From Mesotaenium endlicherianum (lineage: Eukaryota; Streptophyta; Zygnematophyceae; Zygnematales; Mesotaeniaceae), in contig WELA01009514.1 in assembly GCA_009602735.1 (NCBI GenBank), positions 1 to 64,000 of the forward strand: a DNA stretch of 64,000 nucleotides, read 5' to 3'. Numbering within the stretch: position 1 is the stretch's first letter; each line of letters opens with the position of its first letter. The position numbers and the translations under genes were made by a program. Of this stretch, positions 1 through 7,433 are shown one piece after another. The notes under the pieces are model-generated. The model worked only from the letters and a program-made list of their open reading frames with translations, searched no databases and was not told where the DNA came from.

Positions 1-1035
1 TTTCGAATTATCCTAGACGAAGTTTTTAATAAACGAAGCTCTATTAAGAATAAAGAAGATTTTCAACGAACATTTTGGGGATTCTTTCAAAATTTGCTAC
101 TTCGGATGGAATCAGGTAGTAGGTTGCATACACAAAAAAATACTCCACTGGCTCGAACGACAGTCAGTAATATGCGAAATCTTTTCAATCATCTACGTGC
201 ATTTGAAAAGGTATATCGGCGGCCCCTTGATTTCGATACTATTGATATGAAATTTTATTATGGATTTATTGACTACATGACAAAAATAAAAATGGTAAGT
301 GTTAATACGATCGGAAAACTTATAACCAACATAAAGGTGATCATGCGTGAAGCAGTCGAATTCGGGTATACAACGAACATGACATTCACACACCGAAAAT
401 TCCGAGCACCATTCACCGAAACCGATGCGGTTTATCTTACAGAAACTGAAATCGGAGTGCTCTCCAAACTTGATCTTTCAGATTGTAAAAGACTAGAGTG
501 TGTTCGTGATCTGTTTTTAATAGGCTGTTATACCGGCTTGCGGTTATCAGATCTTTCTAAATTGTCAATCGAAGCTGTTAATAGTAATATTTTGATAGTA
601 ACTCAAATCAAAACGGGCGATGTTGTTCATGTCCCTCTAAAGAGTGAGGTTCAACTTATTATCGAAAAGTATGGAGGAGCATTTCCACATGCAATTTCCA
701 GCCAAAAATTCAATCAATATCTGAAAGAAATTTGCTCAATGTGTGAGCCTCTGCGCAAGGAAGTATCGATTACAAAATTTGTTGCGGGTAGCAAAATCTT
801 AATACTAAAGTCAAAGTATGAATTTGTAACGTCTCATACTGCACGAAGATCTTTTGCTACTAACGAATACCTGGCGAGGGATTTACACTCGGCCGAAATT
901 CGAGCAATTACAGGCCATAAAACTGACAAGTCTTTTTATAAATATGTACGGATATCATCAAGTGACAATGCCGAGAATGTGGCAAGAAAATGGAAGGAGA
1001 GATCAGAACGTCGTTTACAACGACCAGAGCCATGA
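1..1035 (+). CDS. Tyrosine recombinase (phage-type integrase), truncated at the left window edge
   Basis: The frame is open from the first base of the window, so the N-terminus lies outside; internal TTG (94) and ATG (106) codons are not believable starts. The C-terminal catalytic domain is complete: the box I arginine in TGLRLSDL (codon at 541), the lysine in TQIKTGDV, HTAR (His 835, Arg 844), the GHK histidine (916) and the likely nucleophile Tyr in FYKYVRIS (codon 943). A core-binding helical domain precedes it. This family performs site-specific recombination for Bacteroidota conjugative or mobilisable elements. Base composition is clearly AT-richer than the genes after 2 kb, consistent with acquired DNA. 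No element cargo is visible, so the element type is unknown. Confidence 0.9.
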   Translation, partial: FRIILDEVFNKRSSIKNKEDFQRTFWGFFQNLLLRMESGSRLHTQKNTPLARTTVSNMRNLFNHLRAFEKVYRRPLDFDTIDMKFYYGFIDYMTKIKMVSVNTIGKLITNIKVIMREAVEFGYTTNMTFTHRKFRAPFTETDAVYLTETEIGVLSKLDLSDCKRLECVRDLFLIGCYTGLRLSDLSKLSIEAVNSNILIVTQIKTGDVVHVPLKSEVQLIIEKYGGAFPHAISSQKFNQYLKEICSMCEPLRKEVSITKFVAGSKILILKSKYEFVTSHTARRSFATNEYLARDLHSAEIRAITGHKTDKSFYKYVRISSSDNAENVARKWKERSERRLQRPEP

Positions 1036-1129
1036 AATTAAATTGACGATTGGGGAGTAGGGCAAATTTTGCCCTACTCCTTGCAGTATGAATACATGAT
1101 TCGAGCTTTGCTTCAATAAAAATAAAGCT

Positions 1130-1513
1130 ATGAATGTGAGGCTCTATTTAAAAAGATCTAAGTCCTGCAGTTCCACTGCAATATGTGCTAATGTAAGCCA
1201 TGATTACATGGTATATAAATATTACCTGCCGTATAAAGTAATTCCAAATGATTGGGATTTCAAAAATCAACGTATGAGACCAGACGGCGAGAATAGTGCC
1301 ATGTTTAATGAGCTACTAGCCTGCGCGTCCAAGAAAATTGATGATGCTCTTCATGAACATATTAGTGCAAATAGTGGAAGATGGCCGACACGCGAAAGAT
1401 TTAGACAAATGCTAGATGACATATTCCAGAGGAGGCGCATCCATAGAGCTCACAAAGTTCTAGGGCGGTTCGATATAGGGAATTCGCGCATGATTGTTGT
1501 TATACAAAGGTAA
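1130..1513 (+). pseudogene. N-terminal fragment of a second tyrosine recombinase (arm DNA-binding domain)
   Basis: The 127-aa frame starts like the arm DNA-binding domain of Bacteroidota integrases: beta-strands in MNVRLYLKRSKS and YMVYKYYLPYKVIPNDWDF, then the linker helix with the GRWPTRERF motif. After about residue 102 (FQRRR), where a core-binding domain should begin, similarity stops and a stop codon follows. No catalytic domain is found in any frame before 1680. I read this as a decayed or recombined integrase. The upstream copy (1-1035) has the domains this one lacks, so the two may derive from tandem integrases. Alternatively it is an excisionase-like small protein, which I consider less likely. 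Confidence 0.6.
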
Positions 1514-1631
1514 TCAAAGCGATAGGTTATGTCTAAGAAGGGTATTTGCAGTAAGGTACGCGCTGTCAAGTTTGAAAGTATGAAGATTCCTCAGTTAGAT
1601 GAGTTTGTACCCCATACTAACCCCCAGAAAC

Positions 1632-1664
1632 AAAAAACGCTGTAAATCATTGATTTACAGCGTT
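1632..1664 (-). terminator. Rho-independent terminator of the minus-strand tRNA-like RNA
   Basis: The arms 1636-1649 and 1651-1664 are perfectly complementary (14 bp as written, in practice an 11-bp stem with a 7-nt loop). Read on the minus strand, the stem is followed directly by six T residues (1637-1632). It lies 17 nt beyond the 3' end of the tRNA-like RNA. On the plus strand there is no T run. Confidence 0.75.
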
Positions 1665-1680
1665 AATAAAATGTTAAAAG

Positions 1681-1852
1681 CTGTAGGGGGAGGGCTCGAA
1701 CCTCCACGAGGCAGTTAGCAATAGCGCAAAGTTCAGTGGTCGACCCTGGTCGCCCGGGTATTACTACCCGCGCGGCTCTACACTACGTTTATCCTGTGAT
1801 CCTCACCCCCGAGACAAGAGGGCATGTCTGCCAAAGATTTCATCACCCCACA
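1681..1852 (-). ncRNA. tRNA-like RNA (Leu-type core) with a ~100-nt variable arm
   Basis: On the minus strand a tRNA cloverleaf can be drawn base by base. The acceptor 1852-1846 pairs with 1688-1682 (7 bp, one G-U; G at the discriminator position 1681; no CCA encoded). The D-arm ATG/CAT has a loop containing TTGG and resembles tRNA-Leu. The anticodon stem 1822-1818/1810-1806 is 5 bp with loop TTGTCTC. The T-arm GGAGG-TTCGAGC-CCTCC is canonical. Between anticodon and T stems lie exactly 100 nt (1805-1706), starting and ending with GAGG/CCTC and containing a GGGTA-GTAA-TACCC hairpin. The apparent anticodon GUC with U37 does not fit Leu. It could be a degenerate tRNA, an unusual functional tRNA-like RNA, or an integration target. 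Its own terminator follows. Confidence 0.6.
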
Positions 1853-1946
1853 GTATTGATAAGAACTCGTTTGCCCATCGTTTAAAGATGGTTGTCATTG
1901 TTTGACAGCACAATGTTAGATAAAATACCTGATTTGTTGCAAATAT

Positions 1947-1987
1947 TTCAATAAATATTTTGTATTTATCGAAAATATTCAATAAAT
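1947..1987. promoter_or_regulatory. Direct repeats upstream of the Lrp-type regulator
   Basis: TTCAATAAAT occurs at 1947-1956 and again at 1978-1987, 31 bp apart (about three helical turns), in an AT-rich region ending 41 bp before the Lrp start codon. Lrp/AsnC proteins bind arrays of degenerate sites on one DNA face and often autoregulate, so these are candidate autoregulatory sites. Confidence 0.35.
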
Positions 1988-2027
1988 TGCATATTATAAT
2001 TGATTTTATCAAAAAAAATAAAGGAAA

Positions 2028-2501
2028 ATGTCTTCAAAATTGAATCTTGACAAACTCGATTTCCAAATCATCCAGGAAATGATGGAGGATGCTGAGATTT
2101 CCTATGCCGACCTGGGAAAGAAGCTGTTCGTGTCGGGAGGTACCATCCATGTGCGGATCAAGAAACTGGAAGAACTAAATATAGTTAAAGGTAAAAGATT
2201 ATCGGTTGACCTCAAAGCCCTCGGGTACGATGTGATCGCATTCATTGGTATTTACCTCGAAAAAAGTTCTTTATACGATACTGTTGCCAAAGAGCTCAAA
2301 AAAATACCGCAGATCGTGCGGCTCAACTACACCACGGGTAACTACAGCATGTTTGCAGAGATCGTTTGTAAAGATATCCAGCAGCTGCGTTTTGTGTTGC
2401 ACGATGAATTGCAGAAGATCAAGGGTATTGAAAGAACAGAAACTTTTATTTCGCTGGAAGAAAGCTTTTGCAGGAATGTAATAGTGATACAGGAAAATTA
2501 A
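2028..2501 (+). CDS. Lrp/AsnC family transcriptional regulator
   Basis: The 157-aa protein has the full family layout. An N-terminal winged HTH (about residues 5-60, with ISYADLGKKLFVSGGTIHVRIKKLE as the recognition region) is followed by a linker strand and the RAM ligand-binding domain (about 65-150; GYDVIAFIGIYL, TTGNYSMFAEIV). The length is typical. The start ATG follows AAAGGAAA. Family members sense amino acids or related metabolites; the ligand cannot be read from sequence. It is converging with the permease gene, whose stop lies at 2498, so the two 3' ends overlap by 4 bp. Direct repeats upstream may be self-binding sites. Confidence 0.92.
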   Translation: MSSKLNLDKLDFQIIQEMMEDAEISYADLGKKLFVSGGTIHVRIKKLEELNIVKGKRLSVDLKALGYDVIAFIGIYLEKSSLYDTVAKELKKIPQIVRLNYTTGNYSMFAEIVCKDIQQLRFVLHDELQKIKGIERTETFISLEESFCRNVIVIQEN

Positions 2502-3568
2502 TTTTTGTTCCGCACACTCAAGGCATCCCTTAAACCATTGCCCAATAAATTAAATGCCAGCACTAGCAACATGATGGCAATACCGGGCGCCAGCGCCAGC
2601 ATTGGGTTATGCGTGATGATGAAATTATAATTCTCTTTGATCATCAATCCCCAACTGGGCTGCGGTGGTTGCACACCTACGCCCAGGAAACTAAGTCCCG
2701 CTTCTATTACAATGGCCGAAGCAAAATTGCTGGCGGCGATCACCATAACCGGACCAAGTATATTGGGCAACACATGCCTGAAAATGATCCTTGCATCTGA
2801 ATACCCCAACGCTTTTGCGGCCTGGATGTATTCCAATTCGCGAACAGCCAGTACCTGTCCGCGTACCAATCGCGCTACGTTTACCCACATGGTGAGCCCT
2901 ACTGCTACAAATACCTGCCAGAATCCTTTCCCCAACATCAGTGTAATAGCAAATACCAACAAAAGTGTGGGTATGCTCCAGGTTACATTGATGAGCCACA
3001 TGATCAATTCATCTGCCCATCCCCTGAAATAGCCAGCCAGCGCGCCCAGCAGGATACCAACGGTGAGTGAGATGAGCACTGCGATCAATCCCACGCCCAG
3101 ACTCACGCGCACGCCAATGATGAGCCGGCTGAGCAGATCCCTGCCAAACTTATCGGTACCCAACAGATAATGCACACGTATAACCGGTGATGCAGCATCG
3201 ATGCGCGACAATGCAATCGATTTGCGTTCGGTGATGCCTTCGTCTACAAATTGCTGATACACCATACTATCTCCTTTCACAGCAACAGCAGTTACAGGAA
3301 CATATTGCCATCCATCTTCCGCACCATTGATCAATCGTTGCCAAAAACCGGTGCGCACCCATTCTTTGTCGCGACGGATTTTTAAAAGATCCATGGTGAA
3401 TCCCGGCTTCTTACTACCGATCTCTGGTATCATGCGATTGGCATTGGGTGAATGGTCGGGCGCGATAAAAAAAGCGAACAGTGCAAGCAACAAACTACCA
3501 GCAATTAGGATCATACCAAAACAGGCGCCTTTATTCTTTAACAACTTTTTAATAAACGGTCCGGGCAT
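2498..3568 (-). CDS. OppC/DppC-type peptide ABC transporter permease
   Basis: The 356-aa protein has an N-terminal membrane segment (about 14-34, OppC_N type), then an unusually long extracytoplasmic insert (about 35-130), then the BPD_transp_1 core with five membrane segments. The cytoplasmic EAA loop is clear (AAKALGYSDARIIFRHVLPN), as are GTDKFGRDLLSR and EAGLSFLGVGVQPPQPSWG, which are hallmarks of OppC-like permeases. Such permeases pair with an OppB-like subunit, ATPases and a binding protein to import peptides; none of these is adjacent. Isolated permease genes of this kind are common in Bacteroidota, so partners are probably elsewhere. Confidence 0.93.
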   Translation of the reverse strand: MPGPFIKKLLKNKGACFGMILIAGSLLLALFAFFIAPDHSPNANRMIPEIGSKKPGFTMDLLKIRRDKEWVRTGFWQRLINGAEDGWQYVPVTAVAVKGDSMVYQQFVDEGITERKSIALSRIDAASPVIRVHYLLGTDKFGRDLLSRLIIGVRVSLGVGLIAVLISLTVGILLGALAGYFRGWADELIMWLINVTWSIPTLLLVFAITLMLGKGFWQVFVAVGLTMWVNVARLVRGQVLAVRELEYIQAAKALGYSDARIIFRHVLPNILGPVMVIAASNFASAIVIEAGLSFLGVGVQPPQPSWGLMIKENYNFIITHNPMLALAPGIAIMLLVLAFNLLGNGLRDALSVRNKN

Positions 3569-3698
3569 AAGGATTAACGTAAAAAAGGAAAATTAAGGAA
3601 GAATGACCGATGCAGGGATTTGATTCGCCGAAAAAGAATAAAGCTGGTTAAACATTTGCAGTTCTATTTTGTCTATCATCTGATAAATCCTAAGCACT

Positions 3699-3800
3699 AT
3701 GAAAAGTATTTTTGCGTTTATTCTATCACTACTGGCCCTGGTCTCTATGATCGTGTATGCCTGGTGGCCCGAATCGAAAGAAGTGCATGAACTGAAATAA
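3699..3800 (+). CDS. Small single-pass membrane protein (33 aa)
   Basis: ATG at 3699 opens a 34-codon frame ending TAA at 3798-3800, directly abutting the stop codon of the convergent glycosyltransferase at 3801. The product is a hydrophobic helix (FAFILSLLALVSMIVYAWW, about residues 5-23) with a short charged tail. It matches no family I recognise. The clean hydrophobic profile and its fit in the intergenic gap favour a real small membrane protein, but chance cannot be excluded. Confidence 0.4.
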   Translation: MKSIFAFILSLLALVSMIVYAWWPESKEVHELK

Positions 3801-4949
3801 TCATTGCACTTTCCTTCCTTTCCATTGGTAAGAGCCGAATTTGCCCAGCCATCCGGCCACAACGGTATAAGCAATATGGAAGGGCTGCATAGGAAGGAAC
3901 CAGTACATGGCAGGCAAATGGCCATAAAATTTGCTTACCGGTATCATAAAGCTCAATTCTACGAGTGTCTTGATTGCGATGAAGATCAGCCAGGGCACCC
4001 ATCCCCCCGTAAAGAATAAGCTACCGACAAGCCACAGGAACAGACAGGCATTCAGGGCGTATACCAGCGCCAGGGTACGAAATATGCCCCGGTCCTGGTA
4101 AGCATCTGCTTTGCTGGCCCAACGTATGCGTTGGTTGATGAAACTGCGCCAATCGGCCATAGGCGCTGTGGCCATGATGGCCCCTTGGGCAAAAAGGTAT
4201 CCCATCCGGTTCGGGTATAATTGCTTGATCTTGTGCATGAGGAACATATCATCTCCACTGGCCAGGCCATCGATCCCTTTAAAACCATCCACCGCATAAA
4301 ATACATCCTTCCGATAAGCCAGGTTAGCGCCATTGCACATGGTATGAAAACCGGCCGATACTGCCGCCGCAGTAATGCCCTGCAGGCTGATAAAATCCAG
4401 CAACTGGAACGTATCGAGAAAATTACCTTTTGTTGTGAACATCACAGGCGCCGCCACAAATACAGGTTGGTATTGCTTGATATATGCATCTAACAGGGAG
4501 AGCCAGCCGGGTTTTGCCTGGCAGTCGGCATCGGTGGTCACCACCCATTCCCCGCTACTCGTTGCGATGGCCAGTTCCAGGGCCTTTTTTTTGTAAGAAT
4601 TCAAAGCATTGGGCTCCACATGGTCGGCCATATTGATGAGGCGTAGGTTGGCATGTTGCGCCTGCCATGCTTTTACAACAGCTTCGGTACGGTCTGTAGA
4701 ATGATCGTTCACTATAATGACCTCAAAATGGGTACCTGGATATGATTGTCCGAATATGGAAGCCAGACAGTTACCGATCTGCCTTTCTTCGTTCCGCGCC
4801 GGTATGATGATGGAAAAACGCGTGGGAGCGCCGGGTACCGGGGCCGGCTCAAACGGCCGCAGCCGTAAAAACCAGCTGCGATATTGGAGAATAAGTACAG
4901 CGTAGACAGCCAATAACAGCGTTGTAACAATGATTATGGCAGTATACAT
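3801..4949 (-). CDS. Membrane-bound family 2 glycosyltransferase
   Basis: The 382-aa protein starts with a membrane anchor (about 3-23), followed by a GT-A fold domain: FSIIIPARNEE, the nucleotide-binding VNDHSTDRT, the metal-binding TTDADC, and the acceptor/product motif near NQRIRWASKAD. Two or three C-terminal membrane segments follow (about 290-365). This arrangement resembles processive or lipid-linked GT2 enzymes that transfer a sugar from a nucleotide-sugar donor at the inner membrane. Donor and acceptor are unknown. The gene stands alone, divergent from marR. Confidence 0.9.
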   Translation of the reverse strand: MYTAIIIVTTLLLAVYAVLILQYRSWFLRLRPFEPAPVPGAPTRFSIIIPARNEERQIGNCLASIFGQSYPGTHFEVIIVNDHSTDRTEAVVKAWQAQHANLRLINMADHVEPNALNSYKKKALELAIATSSGEWVVTTDADCQAKPGWLSLLDAYIKQYQPVFVAAPVMFTTKGNFLDTFQLLDFISLQGITAAAVSAGFHTMCNGANLAYRKDVFYAVDGFKGIDGLASGDDMFLMHKIKQLYPNRMGYLFAQGAIMATAPMADWRSFINQRIRWASKADAYQDRGIFRTLALVYALNACLFLWLVGSLFFTGGWVPWLIFIAIKTLVELSFMIPVSKFYGHLPAMYWFLPMQPFHIAYTVVAGWLGKFGSYQWKGRKVQ

Positions 4950-5001
4950 CGAACAAAGAAACTTATTCTTGGAGATATCACAAAAACAGCCGTACTTTGA
5001 A

Positions 5002-5017
5002 TTAGTTGCATAACTAA
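5002..5017. promoter_or_regulatory. Palindromic operator at the marR promoter
   Basis: TTAGTT-GCAT-AACTAA is an inverted repeat with 6-bp arms, 4 bp before the marR start codon and just after a TACTTTG box (4993-4999) that resembles the Bacteroidota -7 element. MarR proteins typically repress themselves from such short palindromes, so this is the probable autoregulatory site. Confidence 0.55.
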
Positions 5018-5021
5018 CTAT

Positions 5022-5468
5022 ATGTCAAACAACCAATTTAAAAGGGGAGAGTTATACAGCGTCATCAACAATATGGCGTCTACCGCTGTGGCACGCCGTA
5101 TGCAGAAGAATTTCAGGCGGGCGGGGCTCGATATCACCATCGAGCAGTGGAGTGTATTGTATCATTTGTGGAAAGAAGACTGCCTGAGCCAGCAAGAGTT
5201 GTGCAACAGAACGTTTCGCGACAAACCCAGTATCACGCGTCTCATCGATAACCTTGAAAAACAGAAACTGGTAAAGCGTATGCCTTCCAAAGAAGACCGG
5301 CGTATTAACCTGGTCTGTTTAACAGAGACAGCCAAAGAATTGCAGGACCGCACCATTGAACTGGCCAACCAAACGATGAGCGAGGCATTGGTGGGTGTGA
5401 ACAAGGAAGAGATTGAAACGGTGAAAACAGTTTTGCAAAGAGTATATGATAACCTTACGGGCAATTAG
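5022..5468 (+). CDS. MarR family transcriptional regulator
   Basis: The 148-aa protein is the usual MarR size. The winged helix spans about residues 35-105, with LSQQELCNRTFRDKPSITRLIDNLEKQKLVKR as helices 3-4 and the wing, and the signature SKEDRRINLVCLT. The N- and C-terminal helices form the dimer interface. MarR proteins are small-molecule-responsive repressors. The gene lies 32 bp upstream of the acyl-CoA dehydrogenase gene in the same orientation, so it may control that gene with itself, perhaps responding to acyl-CoA; this is inference from position. A palindrome overlaps its promoter. Confidence 0.93.
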   Translation: MSNNQFKRGELYSVINNMASTAVARRMQKNFRRAGLDITIEQWSVLYHLWKEDCLSQQELCNRTFRDKPSITRLIDNLEKQKLVKRMPSKEDRRINLVCLTETAKELQDRTIELANQTMSEALVGVNKEEIETVKTVLQRVYDNLTGN

Positions 5469-5500
5469 CATGATCTTCTTTAACGCATAAATTTCATTTC

Positions 5501-7288
5501 ATGGAAACGAAACAAACAACCGCATTGCATGGCGGCGAATGGCTGATCAAAGAAAGCAATCCGTTCGATACTTTCATCTACGAAGATTTCAATGAAGAGC
5601 AAAATATGGTGATGGAGATGTGTCACCAGTTCCTGGATGCCGATGTGATACCTGTGCTGGATAAGATCGATAAAATGGAACCGGGCCTGATGCCTTCGTT
5701 GCTGGAAAAAGCTGGTGAGCAGGGATTGTTGTCCACTTCCTTACCCGAGCAGTATGGCGGTTTAGGTAAAGATTTCATTACTTCTACCATTGTGAACGAA
5801 GGATTGGGCGGCGGCCATTCTTTTTCGGTTGCGCTTGCAGCACATACCGGAATTGGTTCATTACCCATATTGTATTTTGGTACGGAAGCGCAGAAACAAA
5901 AATATATTCCCAAACTGGGCAGCGGTGAATGGAAGGGCTCTTATGGTTTAACAGAACCCAACAGTGGCAGCGATGCGCTGGGTGCCAAGACCACCGCCAA
6001 GTTAAGTGAAGACGGAAAATATTATTTGCTGAACGGACAAAAATGCTGGATCACCAATGGTGGTTTTGCCGATGTGTACACTGTGTTTGCCAAGATCGAT
6101 GGCGATAAATTTACCGCCTTCATTGTAGAGAGAGGATTTGAGGGATTCACACAAGGACCCGAAGAACACAAGATGGGCATCAAAGGTTCTTCTACTGTGC
6201 AGTTGTATTTCCAGGATTGTAAAGTGCCTGTAGAAAACCTGCTGGGTGAAATTGGCCGCGGTCATATCATTGCATTCAACATCCTCAATATCGGCCGCCT
6301 GAAACTCTGTGCAGCCGCACTGGGTGGTGCGAAGCGTGCCGCGGATATTTCCATTCAATATGCCAAAACAAGGGAACAGTTCAAACTGCCCATTGCCAAA
6401 TTCGGGGCCATACGCCACAAGATGGCCGAAATGGCTATCCGCATGTGGGTTTGTGAAAGCGCTTTATACCGCGCCGCCAAATGGATCGATGACAAAGAAC
6501 GGGAGCTGGAAGCCAGTGGTAAAACTTTTGCCGAAGCGCTGCTGGGTGCCGCCGAAGAATATGCCATCGAATGCGCCATGCTGAAAGTATATGGCAGTGA
6601 GATGCTGGATTATGTAGTGGACGAAGGCGTGCAGATACACGGGGGTAATGGTTTCAGTGATGAATACGTGATTTCCAAAGCCTATCGCGACAGCCGTATC
6701 AACCGCATTTATGAAGGTACCAACGAGATCAACCGCCTGCTTACGGTAGACATGGTATTGAAACGCGCCATGAAAGGCAAGCTCGACCTGATGGGTCCTG
6801 CCCTTGCCGTGCAAAAAGAACTGATGAGCATCCCTGATTTCGGGGCCGAAGAAGAAGGGGCATTTGCCAAAGAACGCAAATACATCGTCAATTTCAAGAA
6901 AGCCATTCTGATGGTGGCGGGAGCCGCCGTGCAGAAACTGATGATGCAGCTCGATAAAGAACAGGAAATACTCATGAACATCGCCGATATGGCCATCGAA
7001 ACCTTCAATGCCGAAAGCGCCCTGCTGCGGCTGATAAAACTGGCCGACAGCAAGGGGATAGAAGCAGTTGCCCTGCAAGCCGATATTGTACGCACTTACC
7101 TCTACGATGCGGCCGACCGCATCAATAAGGCCGGTAAAGATGCGCTGAACGGCTTTGCCGATGGCGATGAACTGCGGATGATGCATATTGGCCTCAAACG
7201 CTTTACCAAGCTGGAGCCATTCAATACCAAAGATGCCCGCAGGAGGATATCCGACAGGCTGGTGGCCGATAACGGCTATCATATCTAA
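5501..7288 (+). CDS. Acyl-CoA dehydrogenase
   Basis: At 595 aa this is the longer acyl-CoA dehydrogenase class with an extra C-terminal helical domain. It contains an N-terminal helical domain (to about 150), the FAD-binding beta domain (YGLTEPNSGSDALGAKTTA, then CWITNGG), and the C-terminal helical domain with the quinone/FAD-site segment YAKTREQF. The catalytic glutamate is expected in RIYEGTNEINR. The enzyme catalyses the first dehydrogenation of fatty acyl-CoA beta-oxidation, passing electrons to ETF. It follows marR by 32 bp, suggesting co-transcription. No thiolase or hydratase lies next to it, unlike many Bacteroidota fad operons. Confidence 0.95.
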   Translation: METKQTTALHGGEWLIKESNPFDTFIYEDFNEEQNMVMEMCHQFLDADVIPVLDKIDKMEPGLMPSLLEKAGEQGLLSTSLPEQYGGLGKDFITSTIVNEGLGGGHSFSVALAAHTGIGSLPILYFGTEAQKQKYIPKLGSGEWKGSYGLTEPNSGSDALGAKTTAKLSEDGKYYLLNGQKCWITNGGFADVYTVFAKIDGDKFTAFIVERGFEGFTQGPEEHKMGIKGSSTVQLYFQDCKVPVENLLGEIGRGHIIAFNILNIGRLKLCAAALGGAKRAADISIQYAKTREQFKLPIAKFGAIRHKMAEMAIRMWVCESALYRAAKWIDDKERELEASGKTFAEALLGAAEEYAIECAMLKVYGSEMLDYVVDEGVQIHGGNGFSDEYVISKAYRDSRINRIYEGTNEINRLLTVDMVLKRAMKGKLDLMGPALAVQKELMSIPDFGAEEEGAFAKERKYIVNFKKAILMVAGAAVQKLMMQLDKEQEILMNIADMAIETFNAESALLRLIKLADSKGIEAVALQADIVRTYLYDAADRINKAGKDALNGFADGDELRMMHIGLKRFTKLEPFNTKDARRRISDRLVADNGYHI

Positions 7289-7366
7289 GAAAAGGCCCAA
7301 AAAAATTCTTGGATTTCATAAATTTTGTTAATATTTGTTTTGTTTTACGGTTGCTTGCTCAAACAG

Positions 7367-7405
7367 TGGCCTCATCACCAAATGGTAGTGAGGCCATTAA
7401 TTTTT
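7367..7405 (+). terminator. Rho-independent terminator after the acyl-CoA dehydrogenase
   Basis: TGGCCTCA (7367-7374) pairs with TGAGGCCA (7389-7396), with an additional inner ACC/GGT pairing, followed by TTAATTTTT. It lies 79 nt after the dehydrogenase stop and 38 nt before the amidase start, so it ends the marR-dehydrogenase transcript. It could also act as an attenuator for the amidase gene. Confidence 0.65.
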
Positions 7406-7433
7406 ATCATCCCATCTTCCCTACCTTCAACAG

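Noticed and set aside
1529-1645. 38-codon plus-strand ORF after the integrase fragment
   Set aside because: It runs into the terminator stem, has no recognisable features or ribosome-binding site, and lies in a decayed region.
1681-1852. Minus-strand RNA as tmRNA (ssrA) or a group I intron-containing tRNA
   Set aside because: At 172 nt it is far too short for tmRNA and has no tag ORF in a workable frame. The insert is in the variable arm, not the anticodon loop, and is too small and lacks intron core motifs.
6464-7300. 278-codon open frame antisense to acyl-CoA dehydrogenase
   Set aside because: Shadow of a conserved gene; low-complexity His/Phe-rich composition and no family match.
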